Source of the DNA: DASRDB01 sp035652815
GTDB taxonomy: Bacteria; Chloroflexota; Ktedonobacteria; Ktedonobacterales; Ktedonobacteraceae
Direction of reading: 5' to 3'
DNA length: 64,000 nt
NCBI GenBank assembly: GCA_035652815.1
Contig: DASRDB010000001.1
Span: 372,001-436,000, forward strand
The notes under the pieces were generated by a model that was given only the letters and a program-made list of their open reading frames with translations, was not told the DNA's origin and made no database searches. This document shows, piece after piece, positions 19,060 through 27,749 of this stretch. A program made the position numbers and the translations under genes. Each line of letters starts with the position of its first letter. The first letter of the stretch is position 1.

Positions 19060-19845
19060 ATGGAGTCCTTCAACGAGCAACCGACAGAAGAGCGCCAGGA
19101 ATCACAGGCAGAACAAAAAGAGTCTGGCTCGTTTGAACTCTATGAGTTTCCACCTGCTTCAGGCGAAATGGAACAGGTACAAGAACCATCAATGGAAGAC
19201 TACCTGGAGGGGCGTGTATATCCGCCACCGCCCTCTTTCTATCAACAGATGCAGTTACCTGTTGCGCGTCCACTCGTGGCTAAAGAAGAGGCTCCGAGGA
19301 CTCCACAGCTCACTCCACCACCAGTTCGCTATGCGCCAGCGCCAGGGAAAATGTATCCACCACCCGGAACGTATCCCCCTGGACCATATCTCCGGCAAAT
19401 CCCTCCTCCCTCACGCAGGCAGAACCGGGCCATTGCCCTGGTCATCATCCTGAGTGTGCTGGTACTTTGTAGCATTGGCGGCTGGGCATTCTATAGTTTG
19501 TACAACGCGCTGTTCCAGCAAATAAACGATGCGACGGGCGCGGCGCAAAATTTTTATACGCACATGCGCAGCCAGGATTACGCGGGAGCTTACCAGTACC
19601 TGCAAATTCCTGGCGTCAGCCAGAACGAATTTCTACAAAAGGCCCACGCTAACGACACAAACTACGGCACTATCACCAATTTCACCGTTGAAACTCCCTC
19701 ACCTATGCCGGGTAACAGCACCAGCAATGGTTGGAACATCACGGTGAACCTCACACGGGAAAAAGCTTCATATCCGGTGGCATTACAAATTGCGCTGGTC
19801 AATGGAACGTGGAAAATCACCAGTATCGATCTGGATAAGATGTGA
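19060..19845 (+). CDS. Proline-rich single-pass membrane protein
   Basis: The 261-residue protein has a long charged and then proline/tyrosine-rich cytoplasmic N-terminus (1-120), one membrane helix at about 125-148 (IALVIILSVLVLCSIGGWAF), and an extracellular domain. The domain starts with FYTHMRSQDYAGAYQYL and ends with NGTWKITSIDLDKM, like the NTF2-like DUF4878 family. Such proteins are common and uncharacterised in Ktedonobacteria. The promoter at 18992 and AAGGAGC support the start. Confidence 0.75.
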   Translation: MESFNEQPTEERQESQAEQKESGSFELYEFPPASGEMEQVQEPSMEDYLEGRVYPPPPSFYQQMQLPVARPLVAKEEAPRTPQLTPPPVRYAPAPGKMYPPPGTYPPGPYLRQIPPPSRRQNRAIALVIILSVLVLCSIGGWAFYSLYNALFQQINDATGAAQNFYTHMRSQDYAGAYQYLQIPGVSQNEFLQKAHANDTNYGTITNFTVETPSPMPGNSTSNGWNITVNLTREKASYPVALQIALVNGTWKITSIDLDKM

Positions 19846-19851
19846 GGAAAG

Positions 19852-19900
19852 CAATAAAAAAACAGGCGAGACTTTCTAAATAATAATTTGGTCTCGCCTG
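19852..19900 (-). terminator. Intrinsic terminator for the HTH gene on the minus strand
   Basis: The stem CAGGCGAGAC / GTCTCGCCTG (19863-19872, 19891-19900) is followed on the minus strand by a T-rich run (19861-19852). It lies 80 bases beyond the stop at 19983, and could also block readthrough from the convergent gene ending at 19845. Confidence 0.75.
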
Positions 19901-19982
19901 CTGCAAACTCTTCAAGAGAGATCGATCAATTTATGAAAAACAGGTCATAGAATATAGATATTAGAACTGGCTTGTACTTCGC

Positions 19983-20201
19983 CTAGGCAATACCTGCCTG
20001 CGTGCTGTTCATGACTGGCGCTTCGCGGCCAACGCAGGCCCTCAAATCCTCACGATAAAAACGCCAGGTGCTTCCTACTTTATGTCCCGTCAACTGCCCC
20101 GACCACATGAGGCGGTAGAGAGTTGAACGGCTAACGCGGAGGTAACTCATAGCTTCTTTAAATGTTAAAAGGACATCATCTTGAATCATTTGCACAACCA
20201 T
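19983..20201 (-). CDS. Excisionase-type helix-turn-helix protein
   Basis: The 72-residue protein is essentially one MerR-like HTH_17 domain: LLTFKEAMSYLRVSRSTLYR, then GHKVGSTWRFYREDL. The family includes phage excisionases and small transcription factors. No integrase or phage gene is nearby, so a small regulator is more likely than a mobile-element excisionase. It has its own terminator. Confidence 0.85.
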   Translation of the reverse strand: MVVQMIQDDVLLTFKEAMSYLRVSRSTLYRLMWSGQLTGHKVGSTWRFYREDLRACVGREAPVMNSTQAGIA

Positions 20202-20398
20202 GTGTTCTCTACCTTCCTGTCAAAGCTGTATCTCGCCTTTTCTTGGTGATGAGCGGTTTTGTATCAATTGATACAAATATTTGTCTCATCGCATGTTATA
20301 GTAACCAATGGTGATACGCATTCGTATTGAGAAGAAGTTATGATCTGGTTAATATTTCCGTTTTCCTGGTTGGGTATTCATCACCACCGCGCTTCTGT

Positions 20399-21337
20399 CT
20401 ACCAGCCATGCTCCAACAATATTTCCAGCGTACCAATTTCGCATGATACCGGAAAAATAGTTAATTTCGTCGCCTCTCGCAAACGTTCTATAGCCCCGGT
20501 ATCGGTTGGATCGGCCATTGCCACCGTCAGGCGATTGTGATCGCGGCCCACCGGAGCGCAGCGCAGTTCGCGGGCCAGTTCATAGGGAAGAAGGTGCTTC
20601 AAACGCGAGGGAACCCGCGAAGGTAGATGCATAAATGGAATGCCCTTTAGTTGAGGCTGGTGCTTCAGCTCCTTATTTACTTCATCTACGAATGTTGCTG
20701 GGTCTACACCGATCTGCTCGATAGGAATAGGCAACTGAACGCGCACAGCCGGACGCAGGATGATACGCCGGGCAACGATACTGGCCTGCGCCAGCAGCGC
20801 TTCCAGAGAATGGGATGGATGTGGATAAGAACCAATGCCAATGACGATCTCAGTTTCCCGTTTCAACGGTGGTATCACCGTCTCTGGCTGGAGCAAATTG
20901 ATGCTATGGTAGACGCGCTCCAGAATGCGCTCGGCCCCCACACGGTCTACATCGGGTAAAAGGAGCGCTGCTCCTGTGCTACCATGTACAAGCAACTGAT
21001 CGTCGGCGCGAATAGAGCGGCGCATATTGACAAGCACCTGCTCTAAAAAGCTTTCAGGCGCGTGATAACGCTCTCGCTTCTGAAATACAGCAGCCCGAGG
21101 TAAAATATGCGCCTGTTCAAGCTGCGTAATATGCAGGAGCAGCAAGCTTACAGTAGCCTCGGACATAAAACGCTCTTGCAGTGAGCGGCGCAGCAAAGCG
21201 CGTAGTTCGGAGGTTGCAGGAACAAAATTCTCGTACTCGGCCTCATCATCCAGTTCGCGCTGTTTGCCCTGCGTAGCGAAAGAAAGACAATCACAATGCG
21301 CGCTTGCGGGCGCATCTACCAGGGTCAAGGAGAGCAT
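20399..21337 (-). CDS. Degenerate GGDEF-like plus MshEN (GspE N-terminal) domain protein
   Basis: The 312-residue protein seems to join two nucleotide-signalling folds. The middle (about 85-190) follows a GGDEF pattern (RADDQLL... then LLLPDVDRVGAERILERVY), but the signature is replaced by HGSTGAALLL, so cyclase activity is unlikely. The C-terminus (about 245-312: LPYELARELRCAPVGR, VAMADPTD) matches the MshEN/T2SSE N-terminal domain, which in other proteins binds c-di-GMP. The start at 21337 has GAGGAG upstream; the longer open frame runs into repeat family C. A c-di-GMP receptor role is inferred. Confidence 0.7.
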   Translation of the reverse strand: MLSLTLVDAPASAHCDCLSFATQGKQRELDDEAEYENFVPATSELRALLRRSLQERFMSEATVSLLLLHITQLEQAHILPRAAVFQKRERYHAPESFLEQVLVNMRRSIRADDQLLVHGSTGAALLLPDVDRVGAERILERVYHSINLLQPETVIPPLKRETEIVIGIGSYPHPSHSLEALLAQASIVARRIILRPAVRVQLPIPIEQIGVDPATFVDEVNKELKHQPQLKGIPFMHLPSRVPSRLKHLLPYELARELRCAPVGRDHNRLTVAMADPTDTGAIERLREATKLTIFPVSCEIGTLEILLEHGW

Positions 21338-21384
21338 GCCTGCTCCTCTGTCTGTGTATTTCATACTGCCTGATCCAAAAACTG

Positions 21385-21466
21385 TGGGGACGTGATTTAT
21401 CGCGTCCACCTCGTCTGTGGGCCATCCCGATAGCCTGGCAGGACGCGATAAATCACGTCCCTACAA
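21385..21466. repeat. Inverted repeat, family C
   Basis: The arms are built on GGGACGTGATTTATCGCGTCC and its complement, near 21387-21407 and 21440-21461. The sister copy is at 38101-38178. It inflates the open frame of the gene at 20399. Confidence 0.85.
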
Positions 21467-21630
21467 AATCCGAATTATTTCGTAAAAATTTATAAAGATT
21501 TACCTGTCTGATTATAAAGCGCAAAGGATAACAGAGAGATAACAGGCATGTTGTAGTCTGGTTAAGATCAGAAAGAAGCGGTTAAGAAGCGTTGGCAGGC
21601 GTTTTTTCGGGAGACGCCTGCCAACTCAAA

Positions 21631-22326
21631 TTATTCAATCGCGACGGGAGCGGTAAAGGTATAGCCGACACCGGGAACGGTCATAATGTACTGGGGACTA
21701 TTGGGGTCTGGCTCGACTTTCTGACGCAGGTGGCGGATATGCGTCTTCACCAGGCCGGAATCACCCGCCTCGTCATATCCCCAGACACGTTCAATAATCA
21801 TGTCGGTCGTCAGCACCTGTCCGGTATGTGTAATTAATAAGTGCAGCAAGCGGCTTTCCGTAGGTGTCAGACGCACTTTCACGCCATCGCGTATCACCTC
21901 GTGACGCATGGCATCCAGCGTCACCGGCCCTACCGTAATCGCGGAAGAATTAGAGGCCCCTTTCACATTGTTTGAACGACGCATGACTGCTTTGATACGG
22001 GCAAGCAACTGACGCGGGCTAAATGGTTTGCGCAAATAATCGTCGGCCCCCATCTCTAATCCACGTATCTCATCATCTTCACGATCATGTGCGGTCAGAA
22101 TTAGCACCATTGAATTGGTTTCGCTCCGCATCTGGCGACACACTTCAAAGCCATCCAGCTTCGGCATCTGCACATCCAGGATCACCAGGTCTGGTAGTGT
22201 TTCTCGCCAGCGTTTGATGGCCTGTTCGCCATCAAAGGCGCGTACTACATCGTACCCGTGTCCCTTGAGCCAGTAGCTCAGCATATCAACCATGTCGCGG
22301 TCATCGTCCGCTACCATGATTTTCAC
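21631..22326 (-). CDS. OmpR-family response regulator
   Basis: The 231-residue regulator has a receiver domain with the acidic pocket near residues 7-9 (VADDDRD), the phospho-acceptor Asp51 (LVILDVQMP) and the lysine in LRKPF near 101. The C-terminal winged helix (about 130-231) has TPTESRLLHLL and VKTHIRHLRQKVEPD. The start is a GTG at 22326 behind a perfect AGGAGG. No sensor kinase gene is adjacent, so it is an orphan in this window. Confidence 0.92.
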   Translation of the reverse strand: MKIMVADDDRDMVDMLSYWLKGHGYDVVRAFDGEQAIKRWRETLPDLVILDVQMPKLDGFEVCRQMRSETNSMVLILTAHDREDDEIRGLEMGADDYLRKPFSPRQLLARIKAVMRRSNNVKGASNSSAITVGPVTLDAMRHEVIRDGVKVRLTPTESRLLHLLITHTGQVLTTDMIIERVWGYDEAGDSGLVKTHIRHLRQKVEPDPNSPQYIMTVPGVGYTFTAPVAIE

Positions 22327-22567
22327 TCGTGTTTCCTCCTACAGACAGACCTGCATAAAGACTTTCAGGACTTCCCCTATTTCGACAGGCCCTATATTGA
22401 TAGAGTTCGTCTCACTGCTTGTAACGGGACGCATTCTCGGCAGTAACATCATGGTACAATTTGGGCTATATGGGGCCTTGTTTCATCGCATCAATGCACG
22501 ATGATACACAATCCCTGTATCTGGTAATATCGACCATCACCATCACTTCATTAAGGAGTATATTGTT

Positions 22568-22957
22568 GTGATTGAACGAGAAGAACTCCTGGCCCGAGCG
22601 CGCGAGGCCGCCTTACATGCCCATGCCCCCTATTCACATTTTCGCGTGGGGGCTGCCCTCGTCGCCGGAGATAGTCTCTATATCGGCGCAAATGTCGAAA
22701 TTTCGAGCTACGGCCTGACCCTCTGCGCCGAACGAAACGCGATTTCTACCGCCATCGCCGCAGGTGCCGGGCCAATCACCCGGGTCGCGGTCGCCTGCAT
22801 CGACGCGCCCCCGGACGCCCCTATTAGCGGCCGCGCGCCCTGCGGTGCCTGTCGCCAATGGCTGGCCGATCTCGCCCCTCATGCCACCATCTACATCGAT
22901 GGTGTAGACCGCGACTTCACCGTCCCTGACCTGCTGCCTTACGCCTTTGAACTTTGA
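22568..22957 (+). CDS. cdd: Cytidine deaminase
   Basis: The 129-residue protein has the length of the tetrameric zinc enzyme. It deaminates cytidine and deoxycytidine in pyrimidine salvage. YSHFRVGAAL binds substrate, CAERNAI has the first zinc cysteine and the catalytic glutamate, and PCGACRQW has the other two cysteines. The GTG start follows TTAAGGAG. A very long hairpin follows immediately. Confidence 0.94.
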   Translation: MIEREELLARAREAALHAHAPYSHFRVGAALVAGDSLYIGANVEISSYGLTLCAERNAISTAIAAGAGPITRVAVACIDAPPDAPISGRAPCGACRQWLADLAPHATIYIDGVDRDFTVPDLLPYAFEL

Positions 22958-22958
22958 T

Positions 22959-23027
22959 AAAGAAGAAAGTGAGAGTATCGGCACCTGTCGCGGCGCGACA
23001 GGTGCCGATACTCTCACTTTCTTCTTT
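22959..23027. terminator. 69-base near-perfect palindrome after cdd
   Basis: Two 34-base arms (22959-22992, 22994-23027) match exactly around a single unpaired G. The right arm ends with CTTTCTTCTTT. It should stop transcription from cdd just before the promoter at 23036. The arm is far longer than an ordinary terminator. Confidence 0.75.
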
Positions 23028-23035
23028 AAATCCCC

Positions 23036-23065
23036 TTGACAAAACGCATACTTCTTGTGTACGCT
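23036..23065 (+). promoter_or_regulatory. Probable promoter for the GCS2 gene
   Basis: TTGACA (23036-23041) and TACGCT (23060-23065) are 18 bases apart. They lie directly after the cdd hairpin and 365 bases before the start codon, implying a long leader. Confidence 0.5.
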
Positions 23066-23429
23066 AGTTCATGCAAGAAGTGTGTGTTTCGTAGATTTTT
23101 CCTCCTCTCGGGTAAGAGATGCAACGGTGCCTCTCGCCACTCGCAGTGACGCAGCCGGATGTAGTCAGCTAAGGAGCCTGAATGCTACAGAGGCCTATGC
23201 CGGACGACGCCTGTCTTCAAACCTCCGGTGGGTGTCGGAATAACGCATGGGGAATTTTGGGCGGGGCAAGCCCGCGCCCCTACAATGATGGGATGCGGGG
23301 AATTTTGGGCGAAGCAAGCTCACACCCCAACGCTGCTGTTTTGTATGCTGTCTCTATTTTCCACTTAAACCTCTCTTCCTCTCTTTGTTACATTCACCAC
23401 CCATACCATCTAATGGAGAAGGAGTAAGC
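23066..23429 (+). other. Long leader with possible RNA structure and a direct repeat
   Basis: About 360 bases separate the promoter from the start codon. The first part (about 23100-23230) has short self-complementary pieces such as CACTCGCAGTG and could fold. It matches no riboswitch consensus that I know. At about 23250-23330 the word GGGGAATTTTGGGCG occurs twice, each time followed by a GCAAGC-containing segment, which looks like a dispersed repeat. The region ends with GGAGAAGGAG. Confidence 0.35.
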
Positions 23430-24569
23430 ATGTCCGCTCGCTTTACGCTTGGTATCGAAGAAGAATTTCAGCTTGTTGATCGCTATACGGGCCAGCTTTG
23501 TTCGCACATTCAGACTATTTTGGAGAAAGGCGCAAGCATCTTTGGCGACAAAATCAAGCCGGAGATGCTGCAATCAACCGTTGAGGTCGTAACAGATGTC
23601 TGCCCCAACATCACGGCTGCCCGTATGGAACTGCAACAACTGCGCGCCATGCTGCTGAACGTGGTCGAAGAAGAGGGTCTGACGCTCATCAGCGCGGGAA
23701 CGCATCCCAGCGGCTCCTGGCATGACCAGGTTTCGATGCCCAACGAACGCTATGCCGAACTGGAAGAAGAGTTACAGGATATTGCGCGCTCCATTTTGAT
23801 CTTTGGCCTGCACGTACATGTAGGCGTCGAGAGCAATGAAATTGCGGCGGCTCTCATCAACCAGCTTCGCACCTGGATTCCGCACCTGCTCGCGCTCTCG
23901 GCCAACTCTCCATTCTGGAGCGGACGTTTTACCGGCATCAAGTCGTACCGCTCCGTCGTCTGGCGGCCCTTCCCGCGCAGTGGCGTACCGGAAATCTTCT
24001 CCTCTTATGCCGAATACGAAGGCTATGTACAGGCCCTCATTTCGGCGGGCATCATCGATAACGCCAAGAAAATCTGGTGGGACATTCGCCCGCACCCGTT
24101 CTTCAGGACGGTTGAGTTCCGCGTCTTCGATATGCCAGGCACTATCGAGGATTCGGTGGCGTTGGCCGCGCTCTGCCAGGCCCTGGTTGCCAAACTTACG
24201 TGGCTTTACAAACGCGGCCTCTCGGTTCACGTCCTGCCGCGCTACTTTGTCGATGAGAACAAATGGCGCGCCATGCGTTACGGCCTGGACGCGGAGATCG
24301 TCGATTTCGTACAGGGACACCGCGTTCCCATGCGTGATGCACTGCACAACCTGCTCGACTTCGTCGATGACGTGCTGGACGACCTGGGCAGCCGCCGCGA
24401 AATCTCCTACCTGCGCCGCCTGATCGACGATCCACGCGGCACCGGAGCCGACCGCCAGATCGCCATCTATCGCCAGACTGGCAGCATCCACGCCGTCACC
24501 CGCTACCTGATGGCGCAAACCGTACAGGGCTTACAAGTGGATTCGGCAGAGCAAACCCTGGCATCGTAG
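23430..24569 (+). CDS. GCS2-family carboxylate-amine ligase (YbdK-like), copy 1
   Basis: The protein has 379 residues. The GCS2 signature is plain: FTLGIEEEFQLVDRYTG at the N-terminus, GLHVHVGVES near 125, and a C-terminal DDPRGTGADRQI. The family uses ATP to join glutamate to an amine; YbdK has weak glutamate-cysteine ligase activity. The real substrate is unknown. The start at 23430 is chosen for GGAGAAGGAG, not the longer frame from 23385. A paralogue follows directly. Confidence 0.88.
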   Translation: MSARFTLGIEEEFQLVDRYTGQLCSHIQTILEKGASIFGDKIKPEMLQSTVEVVTDVCPNITAARMELQQLRAMLLNVVEEEGLTLISAGTHPSGSWHDQVSMPNERYAELEEELQDIARSILIFGLHVHVGVESNEIAAALINQLRTWIPHLLALSANSPFWSGRFTGIKSYRSVVWRPFPRSGVPEIFSSYAEYEGYVQALISAGIIDNAKKIWWDIRPHPFFRTVEFRVFDMPGTIEDSVALAALCQALVAKLTWLYKRGLSVHVLPRYFVDENKWRAMRYGLDAEIVDFVQGHRVPMRDALHNLLDFVDDVLDDLGSRREISYLRRLIDDPRGTGADRQIAIYRQTGSIHAVTRYLMAQTVQGLQVDSAEQTLAS

Positions 24570-24734
24570 GGACAGGGGGCTGTGGGGCGGTGGAGTGGGG
24601 GCCTCGTGCCTGTCCCTGGGGCGGGGTCGTGGAGAAAAATCGGCATTCGACCACCGGGCCGCATTTGCCCCACCACCCCAGGGACAGGCACGAGGCCCCC
24701 GCACCGCAACCCCACAGCCCCCTGTCCCTACGAC
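24565..24734. repeat. Large inverted repeat between the two GCS2 genes
   Basis: The arms start with CGTAGGGACAGGGGGCTG and end with its complement. The pairing runs over roughly 50 bases per arm with a short centre near 24640. It overlaps the stop of the first GCS2 gene by 5 bases. It fills the whole spacer and probably folds into a hairpin in the RNA. Confidence 0.8.
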
Positions 24735-24779
24735 GCCAGAGGCAGATGTAACGAATATATGAGGAAGGAGAGACAGGCC

Positions 24780-25910
24780 ATGCAGGCCAGTTTTACCATC
24801 GGCATTGAGGAGGAGTTTCAGCTTGTAGAGCGGCAAAGTGGCAGACTGGCCCCGCGAGTTCAAGAGGTGCTGGCAAGAGGGCGTCCCGTTTTCGGCGACA
24901 AACTTAAGCCGGAGATACAGCAGATTCTGGTAGAACTGGTCTCCGATGTCTTCCCGGACATGCAGGCGGCGCGCACGGAAATGCCGCGCCTGCGTGCCCA
25001 ACTGGCGCAACTGGTCGAAGAACAGGGGCTTGCTCTGCTCAGCTCCGGAACGCATCCCCTTGATTCCTGGCAGGAGGAGATGGGCAACGGCTACGAACGC
25101 TATGCCGAACTGGCGCGAGAATTTCGGGACCTGCGCCGCTCCACGCTCATCTTCGGCCTGCATGTGCATATCGGCGTGGAAGACCGCCGCATGGCTATCG
25201 CAATTATGAATCAGGCTCGCACCTGGATTCCGCACCTGCTGGCCCTCTCCGCGAACTCCCCTTTCTGGGCAGGCCGCTACACCGGTTTGAAATCCTATCG
25301 CGCTGTAACCTGGAAGTCCTTCCCCCGGACCGGAGTACCCGACGTCTTTACATCGCTGGAGGACTACGACCGCTACATTTCCTCGTTTATTCGCATGGAG
25401 CGCATTTCCAACGCCCGCAGCATCTGGTGGGACATTCGCCATCACCCGCTCTATCCCACTATCGAATTCCGTGTCTTCGATATGCCCGCGACGGTCTGCG
25501 ATATGCTGGCCCTCACCGCGCTCTGTCAGGCGTTGGTCCGCAAACTGGCCTGGCTCTATCAACGCAACATGACCACACCCAGCCTGCCGCGCTCCTTTAT
25601 AGAAGAGAATAAATGGCACGCCGCCCGCGACGGCCTGGACGCCGAAATCGTCGATTTTATACACGAACGCCGCCTGACCATGCGCGAAGCTATCTCCGAA
25701 CTGCTCGACTTCATCGATGATGTCCTCGACGACCTCGGCAGCCGCCCAGAAATTGACCATTTGCGCCGCCTGCTCGACAACCCCTGCGGAACAGGAGCCG
25801 ACAGGCAGGCAGCGATCTATCAGAAGACTGGAAGCGTAGAGGCGGTGATTGATTTTCTGGCGCGACAGACGTTGATGGGCGTGCCATTGGAAAAGGCCCA
25901 CATCAGGTGA
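24780..25910 (+). CDS. GCS2-family carboxylate-amine ligase (YbdK-like), copy 2
   Basis: This 376-residue paralogue of the preceding gene shares GIEEEFQLVE, SSGTHPLDSW, GLHVHIGVED and NPCGTGADRQA. The two are clearly tandem duplicates that have diverged, with several substitutions per ten residues. The start at 24780 has GAGGAAGGAGAG upstream. The longer open frame to 24582 only reads through the repeat. Its end overlaps the convergent ABC permease gene by 8 bases. Confidence 0.88.
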   Translation: MQASFTIGIEEEFQLVERQSGRLAPRVQEVLARGRPVFGDKLKPEIQQILVELVSDVFPDMQAARTEMPRLRAQLAQLVEEQGLALLSSGTHPLDSWQEEMGNGYERYAELAREFRDLRRSTLIFGLHVHIGVEDRRMAIAIMNQARTWIPHLLALSANSPFWAGRYTGLKSYRAVTWKSFPRTGVPDVFTSLEDYDRYISSFIRMERISNARSIWWDIRHHPLYPTIEFRVFDMPATVCDMLALTALCQALVRKLAWLYQRNMTTPSLPRSFIEENKWHAARDGLDAEIVDFIHERRLTMREAISELLDFIDDVLDDLGSRPEIDHLRRLLDNPCGTGADRQAAIYQKTGSVEAVIDFLARQTLMGVPLEKAHIR

Positions 25911-26859
25911 GCTTTTTGCTTACGAACCATACACCTGGAACGAGAAAGGCTATTGCCAGCAGGAGAAAGATTGAGGATTCGATGACCTGGAACAACCAGA
26001 AACGATCTGCTGGCTGGTAGAAACTTCTAGAGTGGAAACCATGCTGCTGCTCGCATGCTTGAAACGCGGCAAAAGCCTGAGCGTCCCCCTTTCCAATGAT
26101 CTGTGGACATATGTGACTGATGGTATTGTTTGAAAGCTCCTGACCGGTGCGATCAATAGTGCCAATTTCGATCAACCAATCAGTGTGGGATGGCGCGCCC
26201 GGTCGATCAATGGAACTGATGGAGACGAGCGGCGGGAGAAAGTACGGGCGGAGCCAGAAGGCTATAGCTAATCTCAGCAGTATAAAGAGGACAATCGTGA
26301 TACCGATCCCGGCAACCGGGCGGCGTGACAGGATACCGGCTGCGATGCCAAGCACAAGCGCGAACAGGGCATAAGCAGGCAGCACTATCCCTCGCACTTC
26401 ATAGGTTGACCAGGGCGAGGTGACGGCATCCCAGGGAGCGCTCCACCAGGCAATCAGTGGAATAAGCGCGATGAAAGCCAGGAGCGTGACGCCGATGAGC
26501 AGCAACAATTTTGTTCCCAGCCAGCGCATGCGGGTAATACTCTGTGTCCAGACCAGCCGATGCGTTCTTTGTTCCAGTTCACGCGCTACGAGTGGCGCTC
26601 CTATAAACATGCCTACCAATAAAGGCAAAGTGGTGAGCATAATGGTAATAAGATTGACGCTCAGGCTGAAGTGGTTGATGAAGTTTCCTTCGAGTTCGCC
26701 GCACGCGGGCAATTGTTCCGAGCAGTTCGCCAATCCGGTGCTTTGATAGGTAGAGGTCATTTCTATACCGAGAACAAGTAAGATTATTATCAAACCTGCC
26801 AGGACTACTCCTGCAATCAACGCTTCAATGCGATGTTGTCGCCATGTCACCCAGATCAT
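25903..26859 (-). CDS. ABC transporter permease
   Basis: The 318-residue protein has about six membrane helices: residues 13-33 (EALIAGVVLAGLIIILLVL), 70-90, 110-135, 155-175, 180-195 and a last one at the C-terminus (SSIFLLLAIAFLVPGVW). The large external loop between the last two helices is unusual for such short permeases. It is coupled to the ATPase gene (overlap 4 bases) and should form the membrane part of an exporter. The substrate is unknown. Confidence 0.82.
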   Translation of the reverse strand: MIWVTWRQHRIEALIAGVVLAGLIIILLVLGIEMTSTYQSTGLANCSEQLPACGELEGNFINHFSLSVNLITIMLTTLPLLVGMFIGAPLVARELEQRTHRLVWTQSITRMRWLGTKLLLLIGVTLLAFIALIPLIAWWSAPWDAVTSPWSTYEVRGIVLPAYALFALVLGIAAGILSRRPVAGIGITIVLFILLRLAIAFWLRPYFLPPLVSISSIDRPGAPSHTDWLIEIGTIDRTGQELSNNTISHICPQIIGKGDAQAFAAFQACEQQHGFHSRSFYQPADRFWLFQVIESSIFLLLAIAFLVPGVWFVSKKLT

Positions 26860-27749
26860 CGTACAGCCTCCTGGACACCTTTATGTTGAATAGTAAATGG
26901 AAATGGTGCTGGAAGAGCAAGGTAAGCGAGAATAATGTCTTCAAGCGACGCCTCTTGCACTTCCCATGCCGGATCAAGCAGCGCTCCATGCAGGCGTACC
27001 AATAAGGTACTCTGCCGCTCGCTTGAGCGAACCTGAAGAATGGTATGCGTTCTGGCAAGGGACGCTTCCCGGTCGCTCGGACCAATCAGGCGTTTGTGCG
27101 TGGCAAGCAGCGGTTCAATATCACTGGCAATCTGCACCTGAGAAGCAGAGAGAATAATCAGGTAATCGCAGATGCGATCAAGGTCCGCTATCAGATGAGA
27201 GGAGAAGAGAACGGTCAATCCATCCTCAGCTACAGCATCCATTAGAGTCTGCTGAAACTCGTAACGGGCAAGAGGATCAAGATTCGCAATCGGTTCATCC
27301 AGAATAAGCATCTCTGGACGTTTTGCCAGGGCCATGACCAGCGCAACCTGCGCCTGCTGCCCGCCTGAAAGCTTACCGGTAGGTCGGTTGAGCGGGATAG
27401 CAAGACGATCAAGGCGTTCCTTTGCCAGATTCATATCCCAGGACGGATTCAACTTTTGTCCGAGCATCAACATATCTTTCACGCGAAAGTTGCGATAGAG
27501 AGGGCGATCCTGCGCCACAAAGCCCACACGCGTCAGGACGCGGTCCGGCGCTTCGCCAAACACCTGGACACTGCCAGCGCTCGGTTTCAGCAAGCCTACA
27601 GCGAGATGAAGCAGCGTCGTCTTGCCCGCGCCATTTGGGCCAACCAGACCGGCAACACGCCCAATTGGAAGTTTAAAGGTACAGCCACGTAATGCCCAAT
27701 CTTTTCCATAACGTTTTCCAAGATTAATGGTTTCCAATGCCTGGATCAT
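26856..27749 (-). CDS. ABC transporter ATP-binding protein
   Basis: The 297-residue ATPase has Walker A GPNGAGKTTLLHLAVGLL near 37, the signature LSGGQQAQVALVMALAKRPE and Walker B MLILDEPIANLDP. The C-terminal 80 residues form the extension typical of drug and lantibiotic exporter ATPases. It sits between a GntR/YtrA regulator and a permease with 4-base overlaps on both sides, so all three are co-translated. Confidence 0.92.
   Translation of the reverse strand: MIQALETINLGKRYGKDWALRGCTFKLPIGRVAGLVGPNGAGKTTLLHLAVGLLKPSAGSVQVFGEAPDRVLTRVGFVAQDRPLYRNFRVKDMLMLGQKLNPSWDMNLAKERLDRLAIPLNRPTGKLSGGQQAQVALVMALAKRPEMLILDEPIANLDPLARYEFQQTLMDAVAEDGLTVLFSSHLIADLDRICDYLIILSASQVQIASDIEPLLATHKRLIGPSDREASLARTHTILQVRSSERQSTLLVRLHGALLDPAWEVQEASLEDIILAYLALPAPFPFTIQHKGVQEAVR

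Noticed and set aside
19983..20201. Prophage excisionase marking an integrated element
   Set aside because: No integrase, attachment-site repeat or phage gene is in the neighbourhood; it has its own terminator like an ordinary small regulator gene.
23066..23260. A known riboswitch (cobalamin, SAM, glycine, M-box, ZTP, TPP, FMN) in the GCS2 leader
   Set aside because: I compared the conserved cores I know and none matched; only scattered short similarities were found.
24531..25901. Long antisense open frame over the second GCS2 gene
   Set aside because: The sense strand carries clear GCS2 motifs; the antisense product resembles nothing.
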